This document shows positions 21,938 to 30,728 of a stretch of 64,000 nucleotides of DNA, in pieces. The notes under the pieces were generated by a model, which saw only the letters and a list, made by a program, of their open reading frames with translations, had not been told where the DNA came from and made no database searches. Where the stretch lies: positions 1,039,501 to 1,103,500 of the forward strand of contig CP046062.1 in the NCBI GenBank assembly GCA_009676745.1, written 5' to 3'. A program made the position numbers and the translations under genes. Position 1 is the stretch's first letter; the number at the start of each line of letters is the position of its first letter. Source of the stretch: Leuconostoc mesenteroides subsp. mesenteroides. Lineage in GTDB: Bacteria; Bacillota; Bacilli; Lactobacillales; Lactobacillaceae.

Positions 21938-23199
21938 AAAAAACAATTATTAATCATGGCGCGAATCTTGTTATTCTGCCAACGACACAATTTAAAACAT
22001 TGCATATTGCAGTTGATTTTTCAACATCAGTTGATCCTAAGCACATTAGTGCACGTACATTAGTGTCTTATTTAGCTGGCGTTAGCTCGGCGCGTTATAA
22101 AACGCAGCAACAAGTGGCACAAAAAACAATTGATTTGTATGGTGCACATTATCAAACTGATGTTTTTCGCATTGGACAAACCCATCATGTACGCTTTACT
22201 TTGCAAGTACCTGCACCTACTTATATCATGGGTGGCAAACAGCTCTTAACCGAAGCTTTTGATTTTTTAAGTGAGATGATATTTAATCCCTTGGTGGATA
22301 ATCATGCATTCAATGAACGAGTATTTGCAAATGAGCAGCAAAGTCTAATGAATGAACTAGCCAGTGTTAAAGATGATAAAAGTCGTTATTCGATGGCGAA
22401 ACTTCGTGAAATAACTTATGATAAGCCCGGCATGTGTGTATCCGCTAGTGGGAATGAAGAGGCCGTTGCTAATTTAAATCCATCTGACGTTTATCAAACG
22501 TATCAAAATATGATCAACGAAGATACTATGAATATCGTTGTGCTTGGTGATATTAATCAACAGCAAATTATTTCACTATTACAGAAGTGGCCGATTGGAC
22601 CACATCAAGCTAAGGAAGACAAAGAGCCTTTTTATAGGCAGGTTCCTCGAGTACAGCTTAGGGAAGTAGTTGAGCATAAAGCGGCAATTAATCAGGCTAT
22701 GTTGACCATGGCTTACCAAATAAATGTTGAACCATTTGATGACCAGCGTTTTGCTGTTATGGTCATGAATGCTTTGTTAGGTGGTACGCCTCTATCAAAA
22801 CTATTTATGAATGTGCGTGAGAAGGAATCATTAGCATATAGCATTTATTCTCGTTGGCAGCATGATACTGGATTTTTAACTATTGCGGCTGGCCTGGATG
22901 CTGCAAAAGTGCGTCAGACTGACATGATGATACAAGAACAAATTAAAGCTATTCAAGAGGGCGATTTTGACAATCAAACAGTTGATGCGATTAAGATGAG
23001 CTTAATTAGTGATTACTTGAGTCAACGTGACTCACCATCAAGCCAAATGGAAGTTGCTTTTTCTCGATTACTCACAAGAAGAGAAACGAGTGAACAGGAG
23101 TGGATTGATCGCGTTAGGTCTGTGACTGCTGACGATATTCAAAATGCTGCGCAAAAGATGTCACTTCAAAGTCGTTATATATTATTACCCGAGGTCTAA
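21934..23199 (+). CDS. ymfF: M16-family peptidase-like protein YmfF (inactive partner)
   Basis: One of a pair of insulinase-like proteins next to rodZ, pgsA and recA, in the order of the Bacillus ymfF-ymfH cluster. The 421-residue protein has the M16 fold pattern (for example LSKLFMNVREKESLAYSIYS near residue 290) but no HxxEH zinc motif in its first half. It is therefore probably the non-catalytic half of a YmfF/YmfH dimer. It overlaps cls by four bases (ATGA), and ymfH starts one base after its stop. Some databases link this pair to EF-P modification in Bacillus, but the reductase gene ymfI is not present here. Confidence 0.85.
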   Translation: MKKTIINHGANLVILPTTQFKTLHIAVDFSTSVDPKHISARTLVSYLAGVSSARYKTQQQVAQKTIDLYGAHYQTDVFRIGQTHHVRFTLQVPAPTYIMGGKQLLTEAFDFLSEMIFNPLVDNHAFNERVFANEQQSLMNELASVKDDKSRYSMAKLREITYDKPGMCVSASGNEEAVANLNPSDVYQTYQNMINEDTMNIVVLGDINQQQIISLLQKWPIGPHQAKEDKEPFYRQVPRVQLREVVEHKAAINQAMLTMAYQINVEPFDDQRFAVMVMNALLGGTPLSKLFMNVREKESLAYSIYSRWQHDTGFLTIAAGLDAAKVRQTDMMIQEQIKAIQEGDFDNQTVDAIKMSLISDYLSQRDSPSSQMEVAFSRLLTRRETSEQEWIDRVRSVTADDIQNAAQKMSLQSRYILLPEV

Positions 23200-23200
23200 T

Positions 23201-24472
23201 ATGAAAACAAAACATTATCTAAAGTTAAAAGAAGATGTGATTACAGAAACGTTAGATAATGGCCTATCAATAGTGATGGTTCCGAAGTCTAATTACCATA
23301 AAACTTTTGCTGTATTAACAACGGCTTATGGTGCGTTAGATCAAGAATTTGCTATCGATGATGCACAGCCAATTAAGATTCCTGCTGGAACAGCACATTT
23401 TCTGGAGCACAAGCTATTTGAAAAAGAAAATGAAGATGCATTCGCAAAATTTGGTGAATTAGGGGCTGATGCTAATGCATTTACCAATGCCTATCAAACA
23501 AGTTATCTATTCTCAACTACGCAAAACTTAATACCTGCCATAACACATTTATTGGACTTTGTTCAAACGCCGTATTTTTCAAAGCAAACAGTAGAAAAAG
23601 AACAGGGAATTATTGGACAAGAAATACAAATGTATGATGATGACCCTAATTGGGCCCTTTATATGGGATTGTTAAATACACTATATCCAGACTCATCGAT
23701 TGCTAAAGATATCGCTGGAACCCGTGAAACTATTGCAACCATCACACCTGAACTGCTTTATGCTATTCATTCCGCATTTTATCAACCCACTCAGCTGACA
23801 TTACAAATTGTGGGGCATTTTAATCCTAAAGAAATATTAGCAGTCGTTAAAGAAAATCAAGTTAAAAAAAGTTTAAAGCTTAGTAAGTTAACCCGTTTCT
23901 CGGAAAAACTCTTACCAACAAAAGAACAACAAGCGGAACGCTACTTTAATGTTTCACGTCCTAAAGTTGCATTTGGAATCCGATTGGATCAGAATCAAGT
24001 CGTTGGTATAGAAGCAGCCAAACGTATATTAATTGCTGATATTTTGAATGATTTATTGTTTGGTGAGCAAACAGATTGGTATCAGAATTTATATAGTCAT
24101 GGTATTATTGATACAGAATTTGAAACAGCATTTGATATTATAAAAGATTATCAGTATGTGAGCTTTTTTGCGGAAACGGAAGATTATGAAATTCTGACGC
24201 AAGAAATTCAAAGTCAAATTGACAATTATCAAAATGTTTTAAAAAACCAACAAAATGCTTTTGAATCACTACAACGAGCTACGGTGGGGGAAGGAATCCA
24301 AAAATTGAATTCCTTAGAAAGTATGGCCTTGCAAGGTGATGATGTCTTGTTTGGAACCAATCTTTTTGATAAGATAGAGTTGTTACAAGATTTAACATTT
24401 GATGACATTCTTGTAACAGCAGATAAAATATATCGAAATGCTACGTTGCAACGATTTGTGTTGCATAAGTAG
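23201..24472 (+). CDS. ymfH: M16-family zinc peptidase YmfH
   Basis: This is the catalytic partner of YmfF. HFLEHKLFE near residue 67 is the inverted zinc motif HxxEH, and the expected downstream Glu lies in the GQEIQMYDDDP segment. At 423 residues the length is typical. I chose ATG 23201, which has GAGG six bases upstream; an earlier in-frame start lies inside ymfF. The substrate is not known. Operon context is cls-ymfF-ymfH-rodZ-pgsA. Confidence 0.88.
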   Translation: MKTKHYLKLKEDVITETLDNGLSIVMVPKSNYHKTFAVLTTAYGALDQEFAIDDAQPIKIPAGTAHFLEHKLFEKENEDAFAKFGELGADANAFTNAYQTSYLFSTTQNLIPAITHLLDFVQTPYFSKQTVEKEQGIIGQEIQMYDDDPNWALYMGLLNTLYPDSSIAKDIAGTRETIATITPELLYAIHSAFYQPTQLTLQIVGHFNPKEILAVVKENQVKKSLKLSKLTRFSEKLLPTKEQQAERYFNVSRPKVAFGIRLDQNQVVGIEAAKRILIADILNDLLFGEQTDWYQNLYSHGIIDTEFETAFDIIKDYQYVSFFAETEDYEILTQEIQSQIDNYQNVLKNQQNAFESLQRATVGEGIQKLNSLESMALQGDDVLFGTNLFDKIELLQDLTFDDILVTADKIYRNATLQRFVLHK

Positions 24473-24486
24473 TCTTGTGGGCTATT

Positions 24487-25362
24487 ATGAATGAAACTTT
24501 AACAAATCAAATAGGCGAACAACTGAAAGCGGCTCGCTTAGACAAACAATTATCATTAGATGATATTCAAGAAATTACAAAAATCCAACGCCGGTATTTA
24601 TTAGCTATTGAAGAAAACAATCTTAGCGTTTTACCTGGTGATTTTTATGTTCGTGCTTTTATTCGGCAATATGCATTAGCTGTAGGGTTACATCCTGATG
24701 AACTATTAGGGGAAGCAAAACCAATGTCTATGTCTCGAACTAGCGATTTGAGCCGAGCTCACAGGGATAATGATGGCATTGTTCGTGCAGGAATAGATAA
24801 TACACCAACGGCAAAATCGAGGTTGGCAAATTCTATGCCAACAATTGGTTTAGGGCTATTGATTCTCGTAGCTTTAATAGTTATTTGGTTTGTACTGACA
24901 CATATAGGAACTAATTCTCAACAGACATCTAATAGCGGTAATATCTCTGTTTCTACCTCTGAGGTTTCTCAATCTTCGCGTAAATCATCAGCACCAAAGT
25001 CATCTGAGTCTAGCGCCAGTGAGAAATCTGCGACACTTGATTTAGGTACACCTGAAATAAATACAAGCTTGCAGACGACAATCTATAACTTGTCTAATGA
25101 AAATACTAAAAAGCATACAGTTGTTATAACAGCGAAGAACACAGGTACTTCGGTTAAGGTTAATGATGCTAATAGTAATATTTTGCTAAATGAAACATTG
25201 GCTAGTGGCAGTAAAACAGTAGAAATTCCAACGGGAACAACGGCATTTAACCTACAGTTTTCTAATATTAATAATGCTTCAGTTACGGTTGACGGACAAA
25301 ATGTTGAAATAAGTGGGACAACAACAACATTTTGGAATGTGCTTTTTAATCTCAATAAATAA
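24487..25362 (+). CDS. rodZ: RodZ-like helix-turn-helix membrane protein
   Basis: RodZ links the MreB cytoskeleton to the membrane and wall machinery. Residues 1-75 form an HTH of the RodZ type (LKAARLDKQLSLDDIQEITKI, FYVRAFIRQYA). A transmembrane helix at about 120-142 follows, then a Ser-rich linker and a C-terminal beta-rich domain. ATG 24487 is chosen over a TTG at 24475. It corresponds to Bacillus ymfM, which is likewise next to pgsA. With mreBCD earlier in the window, a full elongation scaffold is encoded. Confidence 0.85.
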   Translation: MNETLTNQIGEQLKAARLDKQLSLDDIQEITKIQRRYLLAIEENNLSVLPGDFYVRAFIRQYALAVGLHPDELLGEAKPMSMSRTSDLSRAHRDNDGIVRAGIDNTPTAKSRLANSMPTIGLGLLILVALIVIWFVLTHIGTNSQQTSNSGNISVSTSEVSQSSRKSSAPKSSESSASEKSATLDLGTPEINTSLQTTIYNLSNENTKKHTVVITAKNTGTSVKVNDANSNILLNETLASGSKTVEIPTGTTAFNLQFSNINNASVTVDGQNVEISGTTTTFWNVLFNLNK

Positions 25363-25372
25363 AGGATGTATC

Positions 25373-25954
25373 ATGAATTTACCCAATAAACTAACGGTTT
25401 TCAGAATTATTTTAATCCCAGTATTTATTTTATTACTGACAGTACCATATGCTTGGTCTAATATTAGTTTTTTAGGATCAACTATACCTATTAACTGGTT
25501 GATTGCCGCTTTCGTCTTTGCAGTAGCTTCTGCAACGGATTTCTTGGACGGTCAGATAGCTCGTAAACAGCATTTAGTTACTAATTTTGGAAAGTTTGCG
25601 GATCCTTTGGCTGACAAACTTTTGGTTATGACAGCATTAATTTTCTTAACGAGTTTCAATGTTGTGCCAGCCTGGATGACTGCGGTTATTGTTATTCGAG
25701 AGTTAGCCGTTACAGGCTTACGTACACTAATTGTTGAAAACAATGGTCAAGTTTTGGCAGCACAGATGCCAGGAAAGATAAAAACATTTTCACAAATGTT
25801 TGCTATTTTCTTCTTATATATTCGTAACGCCCCATTTTCTAGTATTAATTTTCCGATTGGGGATGTCCTGTTGTGGGTTGCAGTTATCTTTACAATCTAT
25901 TCCGGTATCGATTATTTTTGGCAAAATAGAAATGTCTTTTCTGACGGCATGTAA
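25373..25954 (+). CDS. pgsA: CDP-diacylglycerol--glycerol-3-phosphate 3-phosphatidyltransferase
   Basis: PgsA makes phosphatidylglycerol phosphate, the first committed step to phosphatidylglycerol and cardiolipin. The CDP-alcohol phosphatidyltransferase signature spans ATDFLDGQIARKQH and FGKFADPLADK (D..DG..AR...G...D...D). The 193 residues include several membrane helices. ATG 25373 follows AAAGGATG. It shares an operon with cls, so substrate and product enzymes of this lipid branch are co-located. A terminator follows; cinA, often next, is absent. Confidence 0.94.
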   Translation: MNLPNKLTVFRIILIPVFILLLTVPYAWSNISFLGSTIPINWLIAAFVFAVASATDFLDGQIARKQHLVTNFGKFADPLADKLLVMTALIFLTSFNVVPAWMTAVIVIRELAVTGLRTLIVENNGQVLAAQMPGKIKTFSQMFAIFFLYIRNAPFSSINFPIGDVLLWVAVIFTIYSGIDYFWQNRNVFSDGM

Positions 25955-25960
25955 GAGACT

Positions 25961-25984
25961 AAAAGCGCTTTTAGCGCTTTTTTC
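25961..25984 (+). terminator. Terminator after pgsA
   Basis: AAAGCGC pairs with GCGCTTT around a TTTTA loop, followed by T6. It separates the pgsA operon from recA. Confidence 0.82.
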
Positions 25985-26012
25985 GTATAATCAAAAAGAA
26001 AGCAAACAGAAA

Positions 26013-26026
26013 CGAACAAATGTTCG
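26013..26026. promoter_or_regulatory. LexA (DinR) SOS box upstream of recA
   Basis: CGAACAAATGTTCG is a perfect palindromic match to the Gram-positive SOS box core (CGAAC-N4-GTTCG). It lies immediately upstream of the recA -35 box. Confidence 0.9.
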
Positions 26027-26034
26027 AAAAACAC

Positions 26035-26063
26035 TTGCTTTTGACCCACGAAAAAGGTACACT
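26035..26063 (+). promoter_or_regulatory. recA promoter
   Basis: TTGCTT (26035-26040), 17 bases, TACACT (26058-26063). The LexA box ends nine bases upstream of the -35 hexamer. Confidence 0.65.
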
Positions 26064-26093
26064 AATCAAGTAAGATAAAAGGAGTTAGCCGCA

Positions 26094-27251
26094 ATGGTAG
26101 CAAAAAAAACGACTAAAAAAGATGATCAAGCAAAAAAAGATGGTCGTCGAGCCGCGCTAGATGAAGCGTTAAAGAAAATTGAAAAGAACTTTGGGAAAGG
26201 TTCAGTGATGACGTTAGGCGATAATGCGCTAACGCAAATTGAAACGATTCCTTCTGGTTCTGTTAAAATTGATGTTGCCCTGGGTGTTGGTGGCTATCCC
26301 AAGGGTCGTATTATTGAAGTATACGGTCCAGAATCATCAGGTAAAACAACCATCGCACTTCATGCAGTTGCTGAAGTTCAAAAACAAGGTGGAACAGCAG
26401 CCTATATTGATGCCGAAAACGCTTTAGATGTCAAATATGCTGAAGCTCTTGGTGTTAAAAAAGACGAATTACTTTTGTCACAACCGGATACAGGCGAACA
26501 AGGATTAGAAATTGCTGATGCTTTGGTACAATCAGGTGCCGTAGATATGATTGTTGTTGACTCAGTTGCTGCATTAGTACCTCGTGCTGAAATTGAAGGT
26601 GAGATGGGTGATGCACACGTTGGATTGCAAGCTCGTTTAATGAGTCAGGCACTGCGTAAGTTAGCAGGAACTTTAAACAGAACGGGAACAATCGCTATTT
26701 TCATCAATCAAATTCGTGAAAAAGTCGGCGTAATGTTTGGAAACCCAGAAACTACACCCGGTGGTCGTGCATTAAAGTTTTATTCGACAGTGCGTTTAGA
26801 AGTTAGACGTTCAACACAAATTAAAGATGGTACGGATGTCACTGGTAATTTAACAAAAGTTAAAATTGTTAAAAATAAAGTGGCTCCACCATTCAAAGTT
26901 GCTGAAGTTGATATTATGTATGGACATGGTATCTCACAGACAGGTGAAATTCTTGACCTCGCTGTTGATCAAGATATTATCGACAAAGCAGGTGCATGGT
27001 ACGCCTACGAAGGAGAACGAATTGGTCAAGGACGTGAGAAAGCCAAAGATTATCTAGATGATCCTGAGCATGCCGAACTGCGACAAGAACTTTATGTCAA
27101 GGTACGTCAAGCATATGGTATTGATTCTAATGCGAATGGTACTGCCGTTTCAAATACAGAAGCTCAAGCAGAAAAATCTGATGAACAAATCAATTTATCG
27201 GATGTGGATACATCGAGTGATGATGCTTTAACGGACGAACCAATTGTATAA
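26094..27251 (+). CDS. recA: Recombinase RecA
   Basis: RecA forms filaments on single-stranded DNA for homologous recombination and triggers LexA self-cleavage. Walker A GPESSGKT is near residues 81-88, [10 protein letters not shown] is Walker B, and the L1/L2 regions follow ([25 protein letters not shown]). At 385 residues it is slightly long because of an acidic C-terminal tail. AAGGAG precedes the ATG. Regulation by LexA is supported by the SOS box. Confidence 0.98.
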   Translation: MVAKKTTKKDDQAKKDGRRAALDEALKKIEKNFGKGSVMTLGDNALTQIETIPSGSVKIDVALGVGGYPKGRIIEVYGPESSGKTTIALHAVAEVQKQGGTAAYIDAENALDVKYAEALGVKKDELLLSQPDTGEQGLEIADALVQSGAVDMIVVDSVAALVPRAEIEGEMGDAHVGLQARLMSQALRKLAGTLNRTGTIAIFINQIREKVGVMFGNPETTPGGRALKFYSTVRLEVRRSTQIKDGTDVTGNLTKVKIVKNKVAPPFKVAEVDIMYGHGISQTGEILDLAVDQDIIDKAGAWYAYEGERIGQGREKAKDYLDDPEHAELRQELYVKVRQAYGIDSNANGTAVSNTEAQAEKSDEQINLSDVDTSSDDALTDEPIV

Positions 27252-27266
27252 ATTATGTAAATATTG

Positions 27267-27298
27267 AGAAAAACGTTAGGTCGTTTTTCTTTTTTTTG
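27267..27298 (+). terminator. Terminator after recA
   Basis: GAAAAACG pairs with CGTTTTTC around TTAGGT, followed by a T7 run. Confidence 0.88.
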
Positions 27299-27333
27299 TT
27301 ACAATTCAAGTATACAAATGCATGGAGATGGAC

Positions 27334-28026
27334 ATGACTAATATACTTGTTGTTGATGATGAAACGGCAATTTCAACACTGTTGCAATACAATTTGCAGC
27401 AGAACGGTTACGAAGTGACAGTTGCATCGGATGGCTTATTCGCTTATCAAAAGGCAAAAGAGCAACAATTTGATGCAATATTGCTGGATCTAATGTTGCC
27501 AGAGATGGATGGCATGACCGTTTTAAAACAGTTACGTCAAGATAAAGTTAGCACACCAATAATTTTGGTGACTGCAAAAGGCGATGAGTTTGATCGTGTG
27601 CTTGGGTTAGAATTAGGTGCAGATGACTATATCACTAAACCCTTTAGCCCTCGGGAGGTTGTGGCAAGATTAAAAGCAGTACTACGTCGTTCGCAAGTTA
27701 CTACAGATAGCAACGAAACCGATGAAATGGTTATTTCTATACAAGATTTGCTTATTAACGATAGTAAAAAAACAGTGATGAAAGAAAATATTGTTCTGTC
27801 CTTGACACCACGGGAATATGATTTATTATTATATTTTGCACAACGATTGGGTCGTGTAATTGATCGTGAAACAATTTTGACGGCTGTATGGGGATATGAA
27901 TATACTGGTGAAAGCCGTATGGTAGATATGCACATTAGTAACTTGCGTGATAAGATTGAGTCAAATCCAAAGGCACCTAAAATATTGAAAACAGTTCGCG
28001 GATTTGGCTACACTATGACCAATTAG
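27334..28026 (+). CDS. phoP: Phosphate response regulator (PhoB/PhoP type)
   Basis: This OmpR-family regulator is expected to switch on phosphate uptake genes. The receiver domain shows LVVDDE at the N-terminus, the phosphoacceptor Asp in ILLDLMLPEMDG near residue 53, and a conserved Lys in YITKPF. A winged-helix DNA-binding domain makes up the C-terminal half (TPREYDLLLYFA, VWGYEY, VRGFGYTM). I chose ATG 27334, preceded by GGAG six bases away. Its sensor phoR lies 1.2 kb downstream, with pstS1 inserted between the two. Confidence 0.92.
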   Translation: MTNILVVDDETAISTLLQYNLQQNGYEVTVASDGLFAYQKAKEQQFDAILLDLMLPEMDGMTVLKQLRQDKVSTPIILVTAKGDEFDRVLGLELGADDYITKPFSPREVVARLKAVLRRSQVTTDSNETDEMVISIQDLLINDSKKTVMKENIVLSLTPREYDLLLYFAQRLGRVIDRETILTAVWGYEYTGESRMVDMHISNLRDKIESNPKAPKILKTVRGFGYTMTN

Positions 28027-28114
28027 TGTTTTCATAGATATATTATTATCATAGTAAATGGCAAGCTTTGGACATAGCGTCAAAAGAGAGCCATTTTTGT
28101 TTTGTAAATTTTTC

Positions 28115-28130
28115 TTTACACGCATTTACA
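28115..28130 (+). promoter_or_regulatory. Candidate Pho box upstream of pstS1
   Basis: Two direct TTTACA repeats start at 28115 and 28125. They resemble the spaced TTnACA-like repeats bound by PhoP in Bacillus and by related regulators in lactobacilli. The same hexamer recurs upstream of pstS2. Confidence 0.6.
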
Positions 28131-28260
28131 AGAATTCGACCAAATTGTGGCGTGTTTCATAACATAACTCTCGTAATATATAAGTTGTAAACAAGGAGTG
28201 GCACCCAAGAGCCTCTACTACAACCTTGTTTCATTACATATTTCTAAGGGAGAAACCTTC

Positions 28261-29169
28261 ATGAACAAAAAGATTGTAGGAATTATTGGTGGTATAGTGG
28301 TCATTGTGGCTGGAATTGCCTTGTATACTTCTGCTAATGATAAGTCCAGCAATAGCAAAACAAGTACAACGTCATCTTCTAAAGTAAGTGGCAAAGTGTT
28401 ATCGTTAGGATCAACGGCATTACAGCCTTTAGCAGAGCAAGTTGCTAAGTCATTTCAGGAGAAAAATCCTAATGTAACAATTACGGTACAAGGGGGTGGG
28501 TCGGGTGCTGGGCTAAGTCAAGTATCTGATGGTTCAGCACAAATTGGGAACTCAGATGTATTTGCTGAAGAAAAAGATGGTATTGACGCTACTAAACTAG
28601 TAGATCATAAAGTAGCTGTAGTTGGTATTGCGCCGGTTGTGAATAGTGATGTGCAGATTACGAGTTTAACAAAGGAACAATTACGTAATATTTTTACTGG
28701 CAAAGTAACAAATTGGAAAGAAGTTGGTGGTAACGATGAAAAAATTGTTGTTATCAATCGTGCAACTGGTTCGGGAACACGTGCTGTTTTTGAAAAAAAT
28801 GTTTTGGACGGTCAGGATGCTGTACAAGCGACGGAACAAGATTCCAATGGTACAGTACAAAAAATTGTCAAAACGACACCAGGATCAATTTCGTACTTGG
28901 CATTTGCCTACCTCGACTCTGACGGTATCAAGGCATTGGACTTAAATAAAGTTCATCCTAACAAACAAAATGTTGAAGATAATTCATGGCCAATATGGGC
29001 TTACGAACACATGTACACTAAGGGAAATCCAACTGGTGCTACTAAGTCCTTCTTAGATTACTTTACAACCAAAGAAGTTCAAAAAAATATTGTACCTAAG
29101 CTAGGATACATTGGATTAACAGATATGAAAGTCACTCGTGATGCAAGTGGCAAAGTAACAGATAAATAA
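28261..29169 (+). CDS. pstS: Phosphate ABC transporter substrate-binding protein, copy 1
   Basis: This extracytoplasmic phosphate receptor feeds the PstCAB transporter. The ligand-binding signature is present: LGSTALQPL, GGGSGAGLSQV, ATGSGTR and TKEQLRNIFTGKVTNWKEVGG. Its N-terminus is one hydrophobic helix (about residues 5-24) followed by a Ser/Thr/Lys-rich linker. There is no cysteine, so it is not a classical lipoprotein. ATG 28261 has AGGGAG upstream. It is a stand-alone unit with its own Pho-like repeats and terminator, placed between phoP and phoR. Copy 2 at 30729 is a clear paralog. Confidence 0.93.
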   Translation: MNKKIVGIIGGIVVIVAGIALYTSANDKSSNSKTSTTSSSKVSGKVLSLGSTALQPLAEQVAKSFQEKNPNVTITVQGGGSGAGLSQVSDGSAQIGNSDVFAEEKDGIDATKLVDHKVAVVGIAPVVNSDVQITSLTKEQLRNIFTGKVTNWKEVGGNDEKIVVINRATGSGTRAVFEKNVLDGQDAVQATEQDSNGTVQKIVKTTPGSISYLAFAYLDSDGIKALDLNKVHPNKQNVEDNSWPIWAYEHMYTKGNPTGATKSFLDYFTTKEVQKNIVPKLGYIGLTDMKVTRDASGKVTDK

Positions 29170-29180
29170 ACCTACTATAT

Positions 29181-29205
29181 AAACAAGCATTAAGCTTGTT
29201 TTTTT
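29181..29205 (+). terminator. Terminator after pstS1
   Basis: AAACAAGC pairs with GCTTGTTT around ATTAA, followed by T5. Confidence 0.87.
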
Positions 29206-29233
29206 GTGTTAAAGTTATGCAAATTTAAAACCA

Positions 29234-29242
29234 TGATAGAAT
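29234..29242 (+). promoter_or_regulatory. Extended -10 promoter of phoR
   Basis: TG-A-TAGAAT forms an extended -10 element that ends six bases before the phoR ATG, with TTATGC a possible -35. Transcription would start at or within a base or two of the start codon. Confidence 0.6.
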
Positions 29243-29248
29243 AAACTT

Positions 29249-30589
29249 ATGAAGAAAAAAATTGGTAAAATAACCAGCGTATTCAGTATAAATATTTTAT
29301 TATTATTTATAGTAACTCGAGTAATCCATGTACCTCATAATCAACTCTACATATTAATTATTATATTTTTTGTAGTAACTATTTTTGAGATTTGGTTTTT
29401 AAATTTTTGGCAGAATAAAGAAACAGCAGAATTAACTATTATGAAGAATAGAATGATTGCTACTTCAGCTGGAAAAACACCACGGGGTGTTTTAGCAGAA
29501 CCAACATCTCCATACTATGAATTATTAGAACAGTTCAATGAATTACAAAGCTATGTTCGCCACTCACAATATAGTGCTAATCGTGAAATAAATAATTACC
29601 AGACACTATTAGCCAGTCTACCAGTTGGGGTTATTAATGTTAGTCGTCATCATATGATAGATGTTTTCAATCAATCGGCAGCCGATATGCTTGGTGTAGA
29701 AGTGCCAGAATTACCAACTTTAGATAGTTTAGTGATTCGTCAGTTTACGTTGTCAGAAATCATTAGTCATACCTTCAACACGAATCAAAGACAGCACTCC
29801 ATTTTGAACTTGACGGTTGATGGCGAGGCACGGCAGTATGATGTTAGCACATCATTTCATCAATCTGGATCAAATTCAGAAGTGATGGTTATGTTGTATG
29901 ATTTGACGGAAGTATTGAAATTAGAACGCATGCAAGCCGATTTTTTGGCCAATGCTTCGCATGAGTTTAAAACACCTTTGACTGCGATAACTGGATTTGT
30001 TGAGACATTACAAGGTGATGCAGGAGCGGACGAAGAAACGAGAACTCAATTTTTGCAAATTGTGGCAGATGAGGCGAGACGTTTATCAGCACTGGTTAAT
30101 GACATATTGTCTTTGTCACGTATGCAACATAAAGTAGATGAAAAAATTTCTCAGTTGCAAATTTCAGCTATCGTTGAACAGCAATTAGAAAAAATCGATA
30201 CTAAAACGGTTACGGTACACAATGATATTGCATCAGACTTCAGCGTATCAGGAGTTGCTAGTGATGTGTCCACCATCATTCAAAATTTATTAACTAATTC
30301 AGTTAAGTATAATAAAATAAATGGTGAAGTTTGGATATCAGCATGCAAAAATATGCAACAATGGCAAATAACGGTCAGCGACTCGGGGATTGGTATTCCA
30401 CTGAACCAGCAGTCTCGTATATTTGAGCGCTTCTATCGAGGTGACGAATCAAGACAACGTAAAATAGCAAGTGGTACTGGATTGGGGCTTGCAATTGTCA
30501 ATGAGATTGTGAACCAACATAATGGGGAAATCAATATTAAATCACAGGTAGGTGTCGGGACGACAATTAGTGTTATTCTACCTTTGTAG
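29249..30589 (+). CDS. phoR: Phosphate sensor histidine kinase
   Basis: This membrane sensor kinase pairs with the regulator at 27334. Two helices lie within residues 8-55, followed by a HAMP-like/linker region and a PAS-like domain (about 110-210). The phosphorylated His lies in FLANASHEFKTPL near residue 237. ATPase boxes follow: LLTNSVKYN (N), SDSGIGI (G1) and GTGLGLAIV (G2). At 446 residues the length is normal. No Shine-Dalgarno site precedes ATG 29249; together with the promoter placement this suggests a leaderless message. Confidence 0.92.
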   Translation: MKKKIGKITSVFSINILLLFIVTRVIHVPHNQLYILIIIFFVVTIFEIWFLNFWQNKETAELTIMKNRMIATSAGKTPRGVLAEPTSPYYELLEQFNELQSYVRHSQYSANREINNYQTLLASLPVGVINVSRHHMIDVFNQSAADMLGVEVPELPTLDSLVIRQFTLSEIISHTFNTNQRQHSILNLTVDGEARQYDVSTSFHQSGSNSEVMVMLYDLTEVLKLERMQADFLANASHEFKTPLTAITGFVETLQGDAGADEETRTQFLQIVADEARRLSALVNDILSLSRMQHKVDEKISQLQISAIVEQQLEKIDTKTVTVHNDIASDFSVSGVASDVSTIIQNLLTNSVKYNKINGEVWISACKNMQQWQITVSDSGIGIPLNQQSRIFERFYRGDESRQRKIASGTGLGLAIVNEIVNQHNGEINIKSQVGVGTTISVILPL

Positions 30590-30640
30590 AAAAGTACCAA
30601 AACAGTAAAATTGATGTTTGTGTATGAAAACATCATGCTC

Positions 30641-30679
30641 TTTACACAATCTTTACATAAAAGCGTTTTGACATTTACA
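30641..30679 (+). promoter_or_regulatory. Candidate Pho box array upstream of pstS2-pstCAB-phoU
   Basis: TTTACA hexamers start at 30641, 30652 and 30674. The spacing is 11 bases and then 22 bases (two turns), with a weaker half-site expected at 30663. Phasing on one DNA face is typical of PhoP/PhoB sites. A GATAAT-like -10 (30689-30694) follows. Confidence 0.7.
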
Positions 30680-30728
30680 CAAGTTTAAGATAATAAATAT
30701 GTAGTAGTAAATCTTGGGAGGCATGAAC

